Positions 17,403 to 25,624 are shown, numbered from the stretch's first letter. The stretch is 64,000 nt of DNA from Streptomyces sp. PH10-H1 (GCF_030063355.1 NZ_JASISZ010000002.1:181220-245219), one strand, 5' to 3'. Notes: generated from the sequence alone by a model not told the origin. Translations and numbers: made by a program.

Positions 17403-17471
17403 CGGAAGTGCTGGCGCGCGGCTCCGGTCAGGATTGGGCCGGGGCCGCTTCGTCCGCGTAACCTTCGGGGC

Positions 17472-18047
17472 GTGCTTCTCTCAGACAAGGACATCAGGGC
17501 CGAGATCGACAGCGGGCGGGTGCGCGTGGACCCCTTCGACGAGTCGATGGTGCAGCCGTCGAGTATTGACGTCCGACTGGACCGGCTCTTCCGGGTGTTC
17601 GAGAACCACCGGTACCCGCATATCGATCCGGCGGTGGAGCAGAGCGATCTGACGCGGCTGGTCGAGCCGGAGGGTGATGAGCCGTTCATCCTGCATCCGG
17701 GTGAGTTCGTGCTCGCGTCCACGTATGAGGTCATCTCGCTGCCTGACGACCTCGCGTCGCGCCTGGAGGGGAAGAGCTCGCTGGGCCGGCTGGGTCTGGT
17801 GACCCACTCGACGGCCGGGTTCATCGATCCGGGGTTCTCTGGGCATGTGACGCTGGAGCTGTCGAATCTGGCGACGCTGCCGATCAAGCTGTGGCCGGGG
17901 ATGAAGATCGGCCAGCTGTGCCTGTTCCGGCTGAGCTCGCCCGCCGAGCACCCGTACGGCTCCGAGCGCTACGGATCGCGCTACCAGGGGCAGCGCGGGC
18001 CGACGGCCTCGCGGTCGTTCCTGAACTTCCACCGGACGCAGGTCTGA
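17472..18047 (+). CDS. dcd: dCTP deaminase
   Basis: A 191-residue protein from GTG 17472, the normal length for Dcd. The family hallmarks are visible: [15 protein letters not shown] at the start, PSSIDVRLD, then the active-site stretch [20 protein letters not shown] containing the Ser-Arg-Glu-type catalytic region, then [18 protein letters not shown], and the C-terminal [11 protein letters not shown] that closes over the nucleotide. It converts dCTP to dUTP as a precursor of dTTP. One nucleotide separates it from the phosphoribosyltransferase gene, so the two are translated together. Confidence 0.95.
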   Translation: MLLSDKDIRAEIDSGRVRVDPFDESMVQPSSIDVRLDRLFRVFENHRYPHIDPAVEQSDLTRLVEPEGDEPFILHPGEFVLASTYEVISLPDDLASRLEGKSSLGRLGLVTHSTAGFIDPGFSGHVTLELSNLATLPIKLWPGMKIGQLCLFRLSSPAEHPYGSERYGSRYQGQRGPTASRSFLNFHRTQV

Positions 18048-18048
18048 C

Positions 18049-18558
18049 GTGGGAGCGGTGCGGGAGAACCTGACGTACGAGGGGTTCGGGCGCGCCGTGC
18101 GGGAGCTGGCGCAGACGATCGCGGACGACGGCTACGAGCCGGACATCGTGCTGTCGATCGCGCGCGGCGGCGTCATCGTGGCGGGCGGGCTGGCCTACGC
18201 GCTGGACTGCAAGAACATCCACCTCGTGAACGTCGAGTTCTACACCGGGGTGGGGACCACCCTGGCGATGCCCGTGATGCTGGCGCCGGTGCCGAACACG
18301 ATCGACTTCTCCGCGAAGAAGGTGCTGATCGCCGACGATGTGGCGGACACCGGCAAGACGCTGAAGCTGGTGCACGACTTCTGCGTGGGGCATGTCGCGG
18401 AGGTCCGCAGCGCGGTGATCTACGAGAAGGCGCAGTCGCTCGTGAAGTGCGAGTACGTGTGGAAGCGCACGGACGACTGGATCAACTTTCCGTGGAGTGT
18501 CTTGCCTCCAGTACATAGGTCGGGCGAGGCGGCCAAGCTGAACAAGGAGGCCCTTTAG
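18049..18558 (+). CDS. Phosphoribosyltransferase with element-derived C-terminus
   Basis: A 169-residue type I PRTase fold from GTG 18049. The PRPP loop is VLIADDVADTGKTL (about residues 92-105) and the pyrophosphate loop region is SIARGGVI. It probably salvages a purine or xanthine-type base; the exact base is uncertain. The frame to Trp149 (WINFPW) is chromosomal. After the TGGAG at 18493-18497 the sequence is that of the integrated element, giving a new 20-residue end (SVLPPVHRSG to NKEAL). The displaced natural end (SVDEPVVKRAGQVRDA) lies at 24335-24385. The original protein would be about 166 residues, so the element restores a similar length. Confidence 0.88.
   Translation: MGAVRENLTYEGFGRAVRELAQTIADDGYEPDIVLSIARGGVIVAGGLAYALDCKNIHLVNVEFYTGVGTTLAMPVMLAPVPNTIDFSAKKVLIADDVADTGKTLKLVHDFCVGHVAEVRSAVIYEKAQSLVKCEYVWKRTDDWINFPWSVLPPVHRSGEAAKLNKEAL
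18493..18497 (+). repeat. attL core of integrative element
   Basis: TGGAG within the Trp-Ser codons of the phosphoribosyltransferase gene, matched in the same reading frame by TGGAG at 24332-24336. To the left the gene is intact; to the right the sequence belongs to the element. Such a short shared core is usual for large serine integrases. Confidence 0.65.
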
Positions 18559-18714
18559 GGGGGTTGAGTGATCGGCGCCGTACCCGGCGGACACCTGGGT
18601 GTAAGTGCCGAGCGATATGCTTCTGCCGTCCGCTTCCGATCCATCCCGAGCTTCGGACCAAAGGGCCGAGGACCCCGCAAGCCTGGGGGTAGTACGACCG
18701 GATCGGAAGTCGGC

Positions 18715-18855
18715 ATGGCAGATCTGCGGAAGCCGGATGATCAAGAAGAGCAGCAGCGCGGACCGAGGCGAAGCCCCACAAGGGCGGAGATCTGGATCGC
18801 CCTCCTCTCCGCGATCGCGGCACTCGCAGGCTGTGTGGAGCAGCTGGCGCGATAG
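18715..18855 (+). CDS. Possible small protein near attL
   Basis: A 46-residue frame from ATG 18715 with a charged N-terminal half (DLRKPDDQEEQQRGPRRSPT) and one hydrophobic segment (IWIALLSAIAALAGCVEQLA), as for a small membrane protein. The ribosome site is not obvious. No family is recognised. It could be an element-encoded small protein. Confidence 0.35.
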   Translation: MADLRKPDDQEEQQRGPRRSPTRAEIWIALLSAIAALAGCVEQLAR

Positions 18856-18900
18856 CAGCGCCAAACGTTAGGTGGTGAGCCGGACGATGTGCCAGGGCAG

Positions 18901-18944
18901 CAAAACGGGCCCGGCCGTTACGTAGTCGGCCGGACCCGCTTAAC
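18901..18944. terminator. Imperfect hairpin, possible terminator
   Basis: GGGCCCGGCCG and CGGCCGGACCCG face each other around TTACGTAGT downstream of the small ORF. Pairing is imperfect but GC-rich. It is the only terminator-like structure between the small ORF and the long inverted repeat. Confidence 0.4.
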
Positions 18945-19174
18945 GACTCCATGCGATGAGCCCGGCCTCGGTCTTTCCCACCGGGGCTGGGCTCCTAGCT
19001 TGGAGCCGGTCCGTGTGACCTGCGCAAACTCTGGCAGATTGAATGAGAACTCGTGCCAACATAGTTTGCGTGTCTGTAGCCCAGACTACAGCCCGCTGGT
19101 CCTAGCTGGTCCCACCTGGTCCTCGCAGGTCCTCCGTCGCCCCAGCCCAAGAGCTCTTCGCCACGACGCTCCCG

Positions 19175-19324
19175 GCTGCCATCCCGTCTGCCGTCGTCCC
19201 ACACAACGTGGAGCGGGCTTGGGCCCTGGTGTCCAGGTGGAGCGCCCCACTGTACGAACGACCTGGACACCAGGGCCCAAGGCTGCTCGGCTCTGCCTGG
19301 GACGTCGGCAGGCGGGATGGCAGC
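19175..19324. repeat. 150-bp inverted repeat, candidate replication or transfer locus
   Basis: The inner arms 19218-19238 and 19261-19281 are a perfect 21-bp inverted repeat around a 22-nt loop. Outer arms from 19175 and to 19324 continue the pairing with interruptions. Four spaced copies of a GGTCC-containing motif lie just left (about 19098-19132). No gene occupies 19000-19690. Rolling-circle elements carry large hairpins as single-strand or double-strand origins, and streptomycete elements also carry cis-acting transfer loci. Either role is possible here; the assignment is inferred. Confidence 0.6.
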
Positions 19325-19691
19325 TCCCTACTCCGACCAGGTACGGTCCGCGGTCGCCGTCCGGGTTTCCGCCATCCCAGAGTCGGAGCGCCCCCGCCGG
19401 AGGCTGTCTGTGCCGTTTCGGCTGGCAATCCGCGCAACCGCCCCTGACCTGGCCCGGACCTGTGTTTCCCCCACCTTGTGGGCGCGGACGGCGACCGGCG
19501 CGGTCCGCCGGTGGCGCAGACATGGAGGCGAGGCCGCGCCGGGCGACGGCCGGCGCCGCCGCGCTGTGCGCGGCCTATCGATCTCTGAGAGAAGACTGCT
19601 TTACAGACCCTGAGAGGCCCGAGGCTACGGGCCAGCGGCGAGCGCAGCGAGTCGCCTTGATGAGGTAGAGATATCTGTAACAGCTCGGCCG

Positions 19692-20429
19692 CTACTCAAG
19701 GTCATAGTCGGCGGCAAGCTCCCGACCTGCGCCAAGGAAGTCGCGTGCGAACTCGGTAACTTGACCGTGTTGGTCCCAGTAGTGGTTGGCCATGGACAGG
19801 GCCAAGGACCCTGATTGGACTTCCAGAAGGGGAGCTACATCCTCCGGTACAGGACGGATGCTCACCACGTCGCGGCGCTTGACCGCCCGTCGCCCTGTGC
19901 GATCTTCGATGAGTCCGAACGTCATCTTCGGGAGCGGGCCGGTGGAGATCAATTCTGGAGCGCTGTGGGCGAACTCGCCGGGGAGCCACGACGTCGATAG
20001 AGCGATCACTCCGTCGTCATCCACGTACTTGCGCCGTCGCTGAACTACCGGACTGCCTTCGTCAACTTCCAGCGCGTCAGCGACTTCTTCGGGGGCTGGC
20101 ACGACTTCGGCGCTGACAATCTCGACGCGTTCACCCGGCCGAAATCCACTGCCAGTGGCGCGCTGCAACTGGAGCCGGTCCGGCCCGGTTGTGACCTTGT
20201 GAGGCAGTCGGGCCACGGTGCCGATGCCTTGGATCGTCTCGGCGTAGCCCTCCGCTCGCAGCACGGCAGCCACACGGGTTGCGGTACCGACTGATACGCC
20301 CTCGTCGCGAATGATCTCGCGAACGGACGGAATGCGGTCGCCTGGCTGGAGCTCGCCGCGCTCGATCATGCCCTTGATCTGCGCGGCAATACGCCGGTAG
20401 GGGGGCAGTGCTGGCGAGTCAGCAACCAT
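19692..20429 (-). CDS. GntR-family regulator with UTRA domain (KorSA-like)
   Basis: A 245-residue protein from ATG 20429, chosen because AGGAG lies 8 nt upstream; the TTG at 20435 is too close. The winged helix is at residues about 8-75 (YRRIAAQIKGMIERGELQPG, then IPSVREII and SVGTATRVAAVL). The UTRA effector domain follows (about 95-240, including VVQRRRKYVDDDGVIALSTS). It resembles KorSA-type regulators that control replication and excision in pSAM2-like elements. It is transcribed away from the rep operon and shares a control region with it, so it probably represses both. Confidence 0.85.
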   Translation of the reverse strand: MVADSPALPPYRRIAAQIKGMIERGELQPGDRIPSVREIIRDEGVSVGTATRVAAVLRAEGYAETIQGIGTVARLPHKVTTGPDRLQLQRATGSGFRPGERVEIVSAEVVPAPEEVADALEVDEGSPVVQRRRKYVDDDGVIALSTSWLPGEFAHSAPELISTGPLPKMTFGLIEDRTGRRAVKRRDVVSIRPVPEDVAPLLEVQSGSLALSMANHYWDQHGQVTEFARDFLGAGRELAADYDLE

Positions 20430-20467
20430 GATCAAAGCTCCTGTTCTAAAGCACTTCGATACACCTC

Positions 20468-20502
20468 TTGACTGAGGTGCAGCTCTAGAACACTATAGAG
20501 CT
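20468..20502. promoter_or_regulatory. Divergent promoter region with GntR operator candidate
   Basis: AGCTCTA at 20481-20487 and TAGAGCT at 20496-20502 form an inverted repeat with an 8-bp spacer, between the GntR gene and the rep operon. TTGACT at 20468-20473 followed by TATAGA at 20495-20500 could be promoter elements on the plus strand, though the spacing is long. Binding by the neighbouring GntR protein is inferred. Confidence 0.5.
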
Positions 20503-20606
20503 GTACTCGCCGGACGAACAGGTGAGAACAGCCACAAGAGGACGCGGCGCCCTACCGCCAAGCAAGTCGCCGCGTCCCTGAGTCCCCTTGAGAGGGAGCT
20601 TCCATC

Positions 20607-20984
20607 ATGCCTGCAACTCTCCTCGCTCCGCACGCTGTGACTCTGTCTTCGGCCATCGTCGCCGAGTTACCCGACGCGGCCTTGGTAATAGCGCTGTACG
20701 CCTCGGACTACGTTGCCGAGGTTCGTCCGGACCTGGCGAAGGTTGCAGCGTTCATGGTCGACGGTGCCAACCGGTGGGGTCTGTCGAAGGTCGTGGAACA
20801 GACGGGCCTTCTGGTCACCTTCTGGGGGCACTGCGAGCGCGACACGGCCTCGCTGGAGATCTGGGCCGAGCACCGGGCCCGGTTCGACAACTACCGGATC
20901 ATTCACTGCTCGTTCGACCCGGTCAGGCTGCGGACGATCCGCAAGCACCTGCGCGCGATGACTGTCGGGTCGGTGGCCGCATGA
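20607..20984 (+). CDS. Element-encoded hypothetical protein, first gene of rep operon
   Basis: A 125-residue protein from ATG 20607 behind GAGAGGGAG. It has no signal or membrane segment. It contains ANRWGLSKVVEQTGLLVTFW and ends in a basic RTIRKHLRAM stretch. I do not recognise the family. It overlaps the next gene by ATGA, so the two are translationally coupled. By position it may help control replication or copy number. Confidence 0.7.
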   Translation: MPATLLAPHAVTLSSAIVAELPDAALVIALYASDYVAEVRPDLAKVAAFMVDGANRWGLSKVVEQTGLLVTFWGHCERDTASLEIWAEHRARFDNYRIIHCSFDPVRLRTIRKHLRAMTVGSVAA

Positions 20985-21274
20985 GCGTGCCTATGGTTCC
21001 GGCCAATGAGCGGCTGGATGGGGCCCTGGTCGTTGCTCCGGAGTCTGCCGCCCACTCGGCGGTGCTCCGCAGCCTGAGCGCCTGGTCCGCCTTCGGGCGT
21101 CCGGTCTGCCCCGGTTGCAAGGGCCGGTTCGCCTCCTGGACCTGGGTCGAGATTGACGGCCTGCGGGTCCTCACCCACGACGGTGACCTGATCTGCCCGC
21201 GTGATCGGTCCTTCGGCTACCCGACCAGTCCGGAGATTGTCCCGGCCCCGGTTTGTTCGGCGGTGGCCGCGTGA
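20981..21274 (+). CDS. Element-encoded hypothetical protein, second gene of rep operon
   Basis: A 97-residue protein from ATG 20981, overlapping the previous stop by 4 nt and overlapping the RepSA start by GTGA. It carries CPGCKG (about residues 39-44) and a further Cys near residue 73 (LICPRDRS), a possible metal site. The family is unknown. Tight coupling on both sides suggests co-production with the replication initiator. Confidence 0.65.
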   Translation: MSVPMVPANERLDGALVVAPESAAHSAVLRSLSAWSAFGRPVCPGCKGRFASWTWVEIDGLRVLTHDGDLICPRDRSFGYPTSPEIVPAPVCSAVAA

Positions 21275-22689
21275 GCGCCTCCTCGGTCGCCCCGGCGGCC
21301 TTCGCGGACATGGCTGCGGCCATGGGTACTGATCCCCTGACCTTGTCGGACCTGCTGCGCGTCGCGAACGATCCCGGCTTCGAGCGGTGGCGGGAGCAGG
21401 TCAAGCGGACCGGTGGCTGTGCGCACCCGATCCACCTGCGAGGCGGCACGACGACCAAGAGCGCGGCTACCGGCGAGATCCTGTACGCGTACTCGACCGA
21501 GGATGAGCCTGGGGGACGCCTGCGGATCGCCTGCGGCAACCGCCGTGCCTCCCGGTGCCCTTCATGCGCCTGGACGTACGCGGGCGACGTCTACCACCTG
21601 ATCCGTGCCGGACTGGTGGGCGATGAGCGGATGGGCGTTCCCGCGGCGGTACGGACGCACCCGCGCGTGTTCCTGACGTTGACGGCTCCGAGCTTCGGCC
21701 CCGTGCACAACCGTCCGCAGACATGGCGCTGCCGCTGCGGTGCGGAGCATGAGGAGTCGGCTGCCGTGCTGGGCACGCCACTTGATCCTGACCGGTACGA
21801 CTACGCGGGCGCGGTGCTGTGGAACAACCATGCCGGGCAGCTCTGGCAGCGCTTCACGGTCTACCTCCGGCGGGAGATCGCCTCGCGTGCTGGGCTGTCG
21901 AACCGGGAGCTGGGCGATTACGTGCGCTTGTCGTTCGCCAAGGTCGCCGAGTTCCAGAAGCGCGGCGCGGTCCACTTCCACGCCATCGTGCGGCTCGACG
22001 GTCCGGAAGGCTCCACCCAGGAGGCTCCTGTCTGGGCGACGGCTGGGCTGTTGGATGAGGCGATTCGTGCGGCGGTGGGTCGGGTCTCGCTGGTGGTGCC
22101 CGCGGCCGGTGCGCACCTGGAACGCGTGATGGCGTGGGGTGGGCAGGTGGATGTCCGTCCGATCGGCGTCGGTGACGGGCATGACCTGGACGACGACGCG
22201 GTTTCGTCCTACGTCGCGAAGTACGCCACCAAGGCAGCTGAGACCACCGGCGCGGTCGATCGCCGGGTGGGGGAGCTGTCCGAGCTGGACAAGCAGCCGG
22301 ACATCCCGGCCCACACCCGGCGCCTGATCGAAGCGTGCTGGGCACTCGATGAGGACTACCCGGAACGCAAGCTCGCGCACTGGTCCCACATGCTCGGCTT
22401 CCGGGGCCACTTCTCCACCAAATCCCGCCGCTACTCCACCACTATGGGCGCCCGTCGTCAGGTCCGCGCGGACTTCCGCGCCCGCCAGGAACGCCAAGAA
22501 CGCGGCCTGCCCGACCCCGGCGACTCGGAAGGCACGACGCTGATCGTCGCGCACTGGGAGTACGCGGGTCAGGGACACACCCCCGGCGAATCCTGGCTCG
22601 CCGCCTCCATCGCACAAGACGTCGCCTTTAACCGCGCGACCGCCCGCGAGGAGCGAGCCGGGGGTGGGCTGGATGTCTCGGAGTACTGA
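21271..22689 (+). CDS. repSA: Replication initiator, RepSA family (rolling-circle HUH type)
   Basis: A 472-residue protein from GTG 21271, which overlaps the upstream stop. It resembles RepSA of pSAM2 in length and motifs. A zinc-binding N-terminal part (about 88-97, RRASRCPSCAWTY) is followed by RVFLTLTAPSFGPVH, a typical motif 1, then the HUH metal site HFHAIVRLDG with H235 and H237, and VAKYATKAAE, which supplies the conserved Tyr region. Such proteins nick the double-strand origin and start rolling-circle replication of the excised element. Codon use is slightly less GC-extreme than in the housekeeping neighbours. Confidence 0.88.
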   Translation: MSASSVAPAAFADMAAAMGTDPLTLSDLLRVANDPGFERWREQVKRTGGCAHPIHLRGGTTTKSAATGEILYAYSTEDEPGGRLRIACGNRRASRCPSCAWTYAGDVYHLIRAGLVGDERMGVPAAVRTHPRVFLTLTAPSFGPVHNRPQTWRCRCGAEHEESAAVLGTPLDPDRYDYAGAVLWNNHAGQLWQRFTVYLRREIASRAGLSNRELGDYVRLSFAKVAEFQKRGAVHFHAIVRLDGPEGSTQEAPVWATAGLLDEAIRAAVGRVSLVVPAAGAHLERVMAWGGQVDVRPIGVGDGHDLDDDAVSSYVAKYATKAAETTGAVDRRVGELSELDKQPDIPAHTRRLIEACWALDEDYPERKLAHWSHMLGFRGHFSTKSRRYSTTMGARRQVRADFRARQERQERGLPDPGDSEGTTLIVAHWEYAGQGHTPGESWLAASIAQDVAFNRATAREERAGGGLDVSEY

Positions 22690-22906
22690 TGCAAAGCGAC
22701 GCAGCGAAACGGCACGACCCAAGGTCATGTCTCGCGAAGAGTGGCTGCAGAAGCACCTTCGACGCGCGCCTGCTCGGGATGAGGAATGGGTTCGCCGCGC
22801 GTGCCTGCTGCACGGCCGACCGGTATGGCTATCGCCAAATGGGATCGATCAACTCGGGGTCGAAGATCCGGCACCCGCGTCCCGCCGGATGGATGATCAC
22901 GGCTGA
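22673..22906 (+). CDS. Small basic element protein after RepSA
   Basis: A 77-residue protein from ATG 22673, starting inside the RepSA gene. The MSREEWLQKHLRRAPARDEEWVRRACLLH region is rich in Arg and Glu and probably helical. A gene of this kind is common next to rep or int in streptomycete elements, where small proteins serve as excisionase or regulator. The function here is not shown. Its last 78 bp overlap the end of the convergent integrase gene, so the true C-terminus may have changed. Confidence 0.5.
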   Translation: MSRSTDAKRRSETARPKVMSREEWLQKHLRRAPARDEEWVRRACLLHGRPVWLSPNGIDQLGVEDPAPASRRMDDHG

Positions 22907-24265
22907 GAGGCTGTGCAACACGATCTCTTGCTGACGCTCGACGGGGAGATCGAAGAATTCGGCCACCGACAGCTCTCCTGCGCGCACTTGGGCCTCTGCC
23001 TGTTTTTGATCCTTGTAGAAGCGCGCACGACTCAGCTTGAGTTCGTCGCGCTCCCTCTCCTTCGTGGGAAGGAGCTGGAGCAGTGTGGATACGGTGATCT
23101 GCTTGGCCTTCTCGGCTTCGAGGAGCTGGGTGATGTCCGCTTGGACCGCCTCCAACTCGCTTGCGAGAGGCCACTGCTGCTGGATCGGGACTCCGAGCGC
23201 GGCCGACTTCTCGCGTTGCTCTTCGAGTACGAGTTCCGCGATCAACTTGTCGACGGGCTCGCCCACGCGCCCGACCTTGCCGCATCCTCCGTTGACCACC
23301 GAGCACTGATACGTATACCTGGTCGCCTTTGAGCCCGGCTTCCAGCGCTGGTTGATCTGACCCCGGATCTTGGTCTTGCAGAGCCCGCATCGTGCGATGC
23401 CTGAAAGCAGGTACTTGCGGGCCAGGAGCTTCCCCGGCCGTTGTTGCAGCTTCCGTTCGGTGACGGCGGCACACACCGCCTCCCACTCGGGGACCGTGTT
23501 GATGGGTTCCCACTCGCCCTTGACGGGTTCGCCGTTGGCCCCGGTCAGGATCTCGCCGTGATACGTCCGGTACCCGACCAAACGAGGGTTGGTCAGGATG
23601 TGCTCAACGTGGTGGTGTGCCATGCGCTTGGTGCCGGCGCGCGGGTTCCCGAGACCCTGTTCCCACCAGCGCGTACGGATGGTGCCGATGCGGACACCGG
23701 CAAGGATCTCCTGTTGCGCTTCGCGGATCGCGCGCGCGGCGTCGGGATCGACTTTCGTCCGATCGTCCTTACGCCACCCGTACGGGGCCGGCCCGCCGCT
23801 GTCCTTGCCCTGCTGGGCCAACTCCAAGTGCTTGCGCTTGATCCGGCGTGAGGCGTCGTGTGAGGACTTGTTGGCGAACGCGACCATGATGCGGGCCATC
23901 GTCCGGCCGTCCGACGCTCCAAGGTTCACGTCGTTGGTGACCGTCGCGAACTCCGACTTCGGGCGTTCGTCGAAGATCTCGATGAGCCGTTCCAGGTCGC
24001 GGGGCTGCCGGGCCAGGCGGTCCAGGTCGTAGGCAACGATGCCTTCGATGAGACCGGCGCGGAGATCCTTCAACATCAACTCGAACTCGGCGCGCACCAC
24101 GTTGCGTTTGAACGCTGAGACGTCGTTGTCCTCGTAGACCTTCACGGCTTGCCACGACCGGAGATCGGCTAAGCGCTCGCAGTCCTGCTGTTGTCGGGCC
24201 ACGCCCATGGCGTCGCCCTCGTCGTCCCGCGAGATTCGGGTGTAGATCCCCACCTTGCGCGCCAC
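22829..24265 (-). CDS. Large serine recombinase (site-specific integrase)
   Basis: A 478-residue protein from GTG 24265 with GGGAGG about 10 nt upstream; the longer frame to 24316 lacks a ribosome site. The N-terminal resolvase domain has the catalytic serine S12 in YTRISRDD and the arginines of VAYDLDRLAR. The recombinase domain follows (about 150-250, including PAPYGWRK). A zinc ribbon has CGLC near residue 295 and a C-terminal Cys pair in CSVVNGGCG, then a coiled coil of about 60 residues. It should catalyse attP x attB integration into the phosphoribosyltransferase gene. It lies next to attR, reading inward. Confidence 0.92.
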   Translation of the reverse strand: MARKVGIYTRISRDDEGDAMGVARQQQDCERLADLRSWQAVKVYEDNDVSAFKRNVVRAEFELMLKDLRAGLIEGIVAYDLDRLARQPRDLERLIEIFDERPKSEFATVTNDVNLGASDGRTMARIMVAFANKSSHDASRRIKRKHLELAQQGKDSGGPAPYGWRKDDRTKVDPDAARAIREAQQEILAGVRIGTIRTRWWEQGLGNPRAGTKRMAHHHVEHILTNPRLVGYRTYHGEILTGANGEPVKGEWEPINTVPEWEAVCAAVTERKLQQRPGKLLARKYLLSGIARCGLCKTKIRGQINQRWKPGSKATRYTYQCSVVNGGCGKVGRVGEPVDKLIAELVLEEQREKSAALGVPIQQQWPLASELEAVQADITQLLEAEKAKQITVSTLLQLLPTKERERDELKLSRARFYKDQKQAEAQVRAGELSVAEFFDLPVERQQEIVLHSLSAVIIHPAGRGCRIFDPELIDPIWR

Positions 24266-24331
24266 GATGAACGGGCCTCCCCTGCTCTCAGAGCAGAGCC
24301 AGAGTACTACCGTCATACAGTCAAGTCAGCC

Positions 24332-24336
24332 TGGAG
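24332..24336 (+). repeat. attR core of integrative element
   Basis: TGGAG matches 18493-18497. The sequence that follows resumes the phosphoribosyltransferase reading frame (Val-Asp-Glu-Pro) and reaches a stop at 24383-24385. Confidence 0.65.
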
Positions 24337-24337
24337 C

Positions 24338-24385
24338 GTGGACGAGCCGGTCGTGAAGCGCGCGGGGCAGGTACGCGACGCCTGA
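24338..24385 (+). pseudogene. Displaced 3' end of the phosphoribosyltransferase gene
   Basis: Codons for VDEPVVKRAGQVRDA and a stop codon lie directly after the right attachment core, in frame with Trp-Ser. This is the natural C-terminus of the gene at 18049, now 5.8 kb away, and is the main evidence for the element boundaries. Confidence 0.75.
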
Positions 24386-24400
24386 GCGATCGTAGTAGCG

Positions 24401-24440
24401 GTAGTAAGGGGCGCCTCCTTGCAGAGGCGCCCCTTACTAC
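24401..24440. terminator. Bidirectional hairpin terminator
   Basis: A perfect 17-bp inverted repeat, 24401-24417 with 24424-24440 and a 6-nt loop. It originally ended the dcd/phosphoribosyltransferase transcript and also abuts the stop codon of the convergent Yip1-family gene. Confidence 0.9.
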
Positions 24441-25370
24441 TTAGATGAGCGGGAGCTTGAAGAGGACCAGCAGGGCGATCAGCTGGATCGAGGCGGCGCC
24501 GAGGGCCTTGGGCCACGGGAGGTCGTGGGACTTGCTGACCATGGAGGTGAGCAGGGCCGCGCAGGCGAGCCAGGTGACCCAGCCGAGGATCTGGACGAGT
24601 CCGTTGGCGCTGCCGAGGAAGAGCGCGAAGAGCAGCCGGGGCGCGTCGGTGAGCGAGGTGACGAGCATCGCCAGACCGATGGTGGGGGCCCAGGAGCCGT
24701 CGCCGCCGAGCTGGCGGGCCAGGGCGTGCGTAACGGCGCCGAGCATCAGGCCGCTGAGGGTGACGGCGACACCGGTGCTGATCACCCACGGGACGCTGGT
24801 GGCCACGGTCGCGTTGAGGATGTCCTTGCGGGCCGCGTCGAAGCCGAAGACGGCGAGCAGCCCGTAGAGGAAGGTGACGATCAGGGCCGGGCCCCACACC
24901 GGGTAGTCGCGCATCTGCCAGAAGGTGTGGCCGGGGCGCAGGACGATGCCGCGGATCAGCTGCTTCCAGTGCAGCCGAGGACCGGAGGGCGGGGCGGTGG
25001 CCTGGCCCGCGCGGTACGTGGCGATGTTGTCGTTGCCGGGGCCGTCCTGGTCGGGGCCGGAGTAGGGAGCGAACTGGTCGGCGGCCCCGCCGAGGGTGAA
25101 GGCACGGGTGTGGCCCGGGTTGTCGTCGTACGCCGGGGCCGGGGCGGGGGCCGGTTCGCCGAAGTACTCGGGCTCGCCGGACGGGGCGCCGCCGTAGCCC
25201 TGCGGACGGCCCTGCGGCTGCCCGTAGCCGGGCCGGCCGTACTCCGGCTGCCCGCCGGACGGCCCCGGCCGGCCGTATTGCTGCTGCCCGCCCTCCTGGG
25301 GCGCCTGCTGTCCGTACTCCGGCGGTTGCCCGCTGTGGTCCCGCCCGCGTCGATTCCTGAATCCAGCCAC
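24441..25370 (-). CDS. Yip1-domain membrane protein
   Basis: A 309-residue protein from GTG 25370 (VAGFRNRRGRDHSG); the frame runs upstream without a better start. The N-terminal 130 residues are disordered, rich in Gly, Gln, Tyr and Pro with repeated QPEYGRPG-like units. The rest has five or six membrane helices in a Yip1-type domain, starting RGIVLRPGHTFWQMRDYPVW and including GGDGSWAPTIGLAMLVTS. The function in actinobacteria is unknown; Yip1 proteins elsewhere act in membrane organisation. Confidence 0.85.
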   Translation of the reverse strand: MAGFRNRRGRDHSGQPPEYGQQAPQEGGQQQYGRPGPSGGQPEYGRPGYGQPQGRPQGYGGAPSGEPEYFGEPAPAPAPAYDDNPGHTRAFTLGGAADQFAPYSGPDQDGPGNDNIATYRAGQATAPPSGPRLHWKQLIRGIVLRPGHTFWQMRDYPVWGPALIVTFLYGLLAVFGFDAARKDILNATVATSVPWVISTGVAVTLSGLMLGAVTHALARQLGGDGSWAPTIGLAMLVTSLTDAPRLLFALFLGSANGLVQILGWVTWLACAALLTSMVSKSHDLPWPKALGAASIQLIALLVLFKLPLI

Positions 25371-25624
25371 GTCATCGAACGTACCGGTTCCCGCTGGGCG
25401 CTGGGCCTGGAGCCCGGTTGTACGGGGGGCTTTGCGGCCAACCTGTGACACGTGGCGGCGGGACCTTTGGCACTGATTCGGGTGACTTCTGCCGGGGCGT
25501 GTGTGGCTGCTGGGAACTTAGCGTCGTTATAAGAGGGGATATCTCCGAATATCCGGGTCAGAGCAGGCAGAAAAGCCAGCGAAGCCAGAACAGTCAGATG
25601 AGTCAGAGCAGAAGGAGCCGTTCC

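Larger units (their letters stand above)
18498..24336. mobile_element. Small integrative element with RepSA and serine integrase
   Basis: This 5.8-kb segment splits the 3' end of a phosphoribosyltransferase gene. Contents in order: a small ORF, a 150-bp inverted repeat, a GntR/UTRA regulator on the minus strand, three translationally coupled genes ending in a pSAM2-type replication initiator, a small basic protein, and a large serine integrase at the right end. The set matches a reduced actinomycete integrative element. No FtsK-like transfer gene, relaxase or Spd protein is visible, so self-transfer is doubtful. Boundaries rest on the displaced PRTase C-terminus and the shared TGGAG core. Confidence 0.8.

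Noticed and set aside
24191..24385. Small plus-strand ORF ending at the element's right junction
   Set aside because: It is an accident of the antisense of the integrase 5' end joined to the displaced phosphoribosyltransferase tail.
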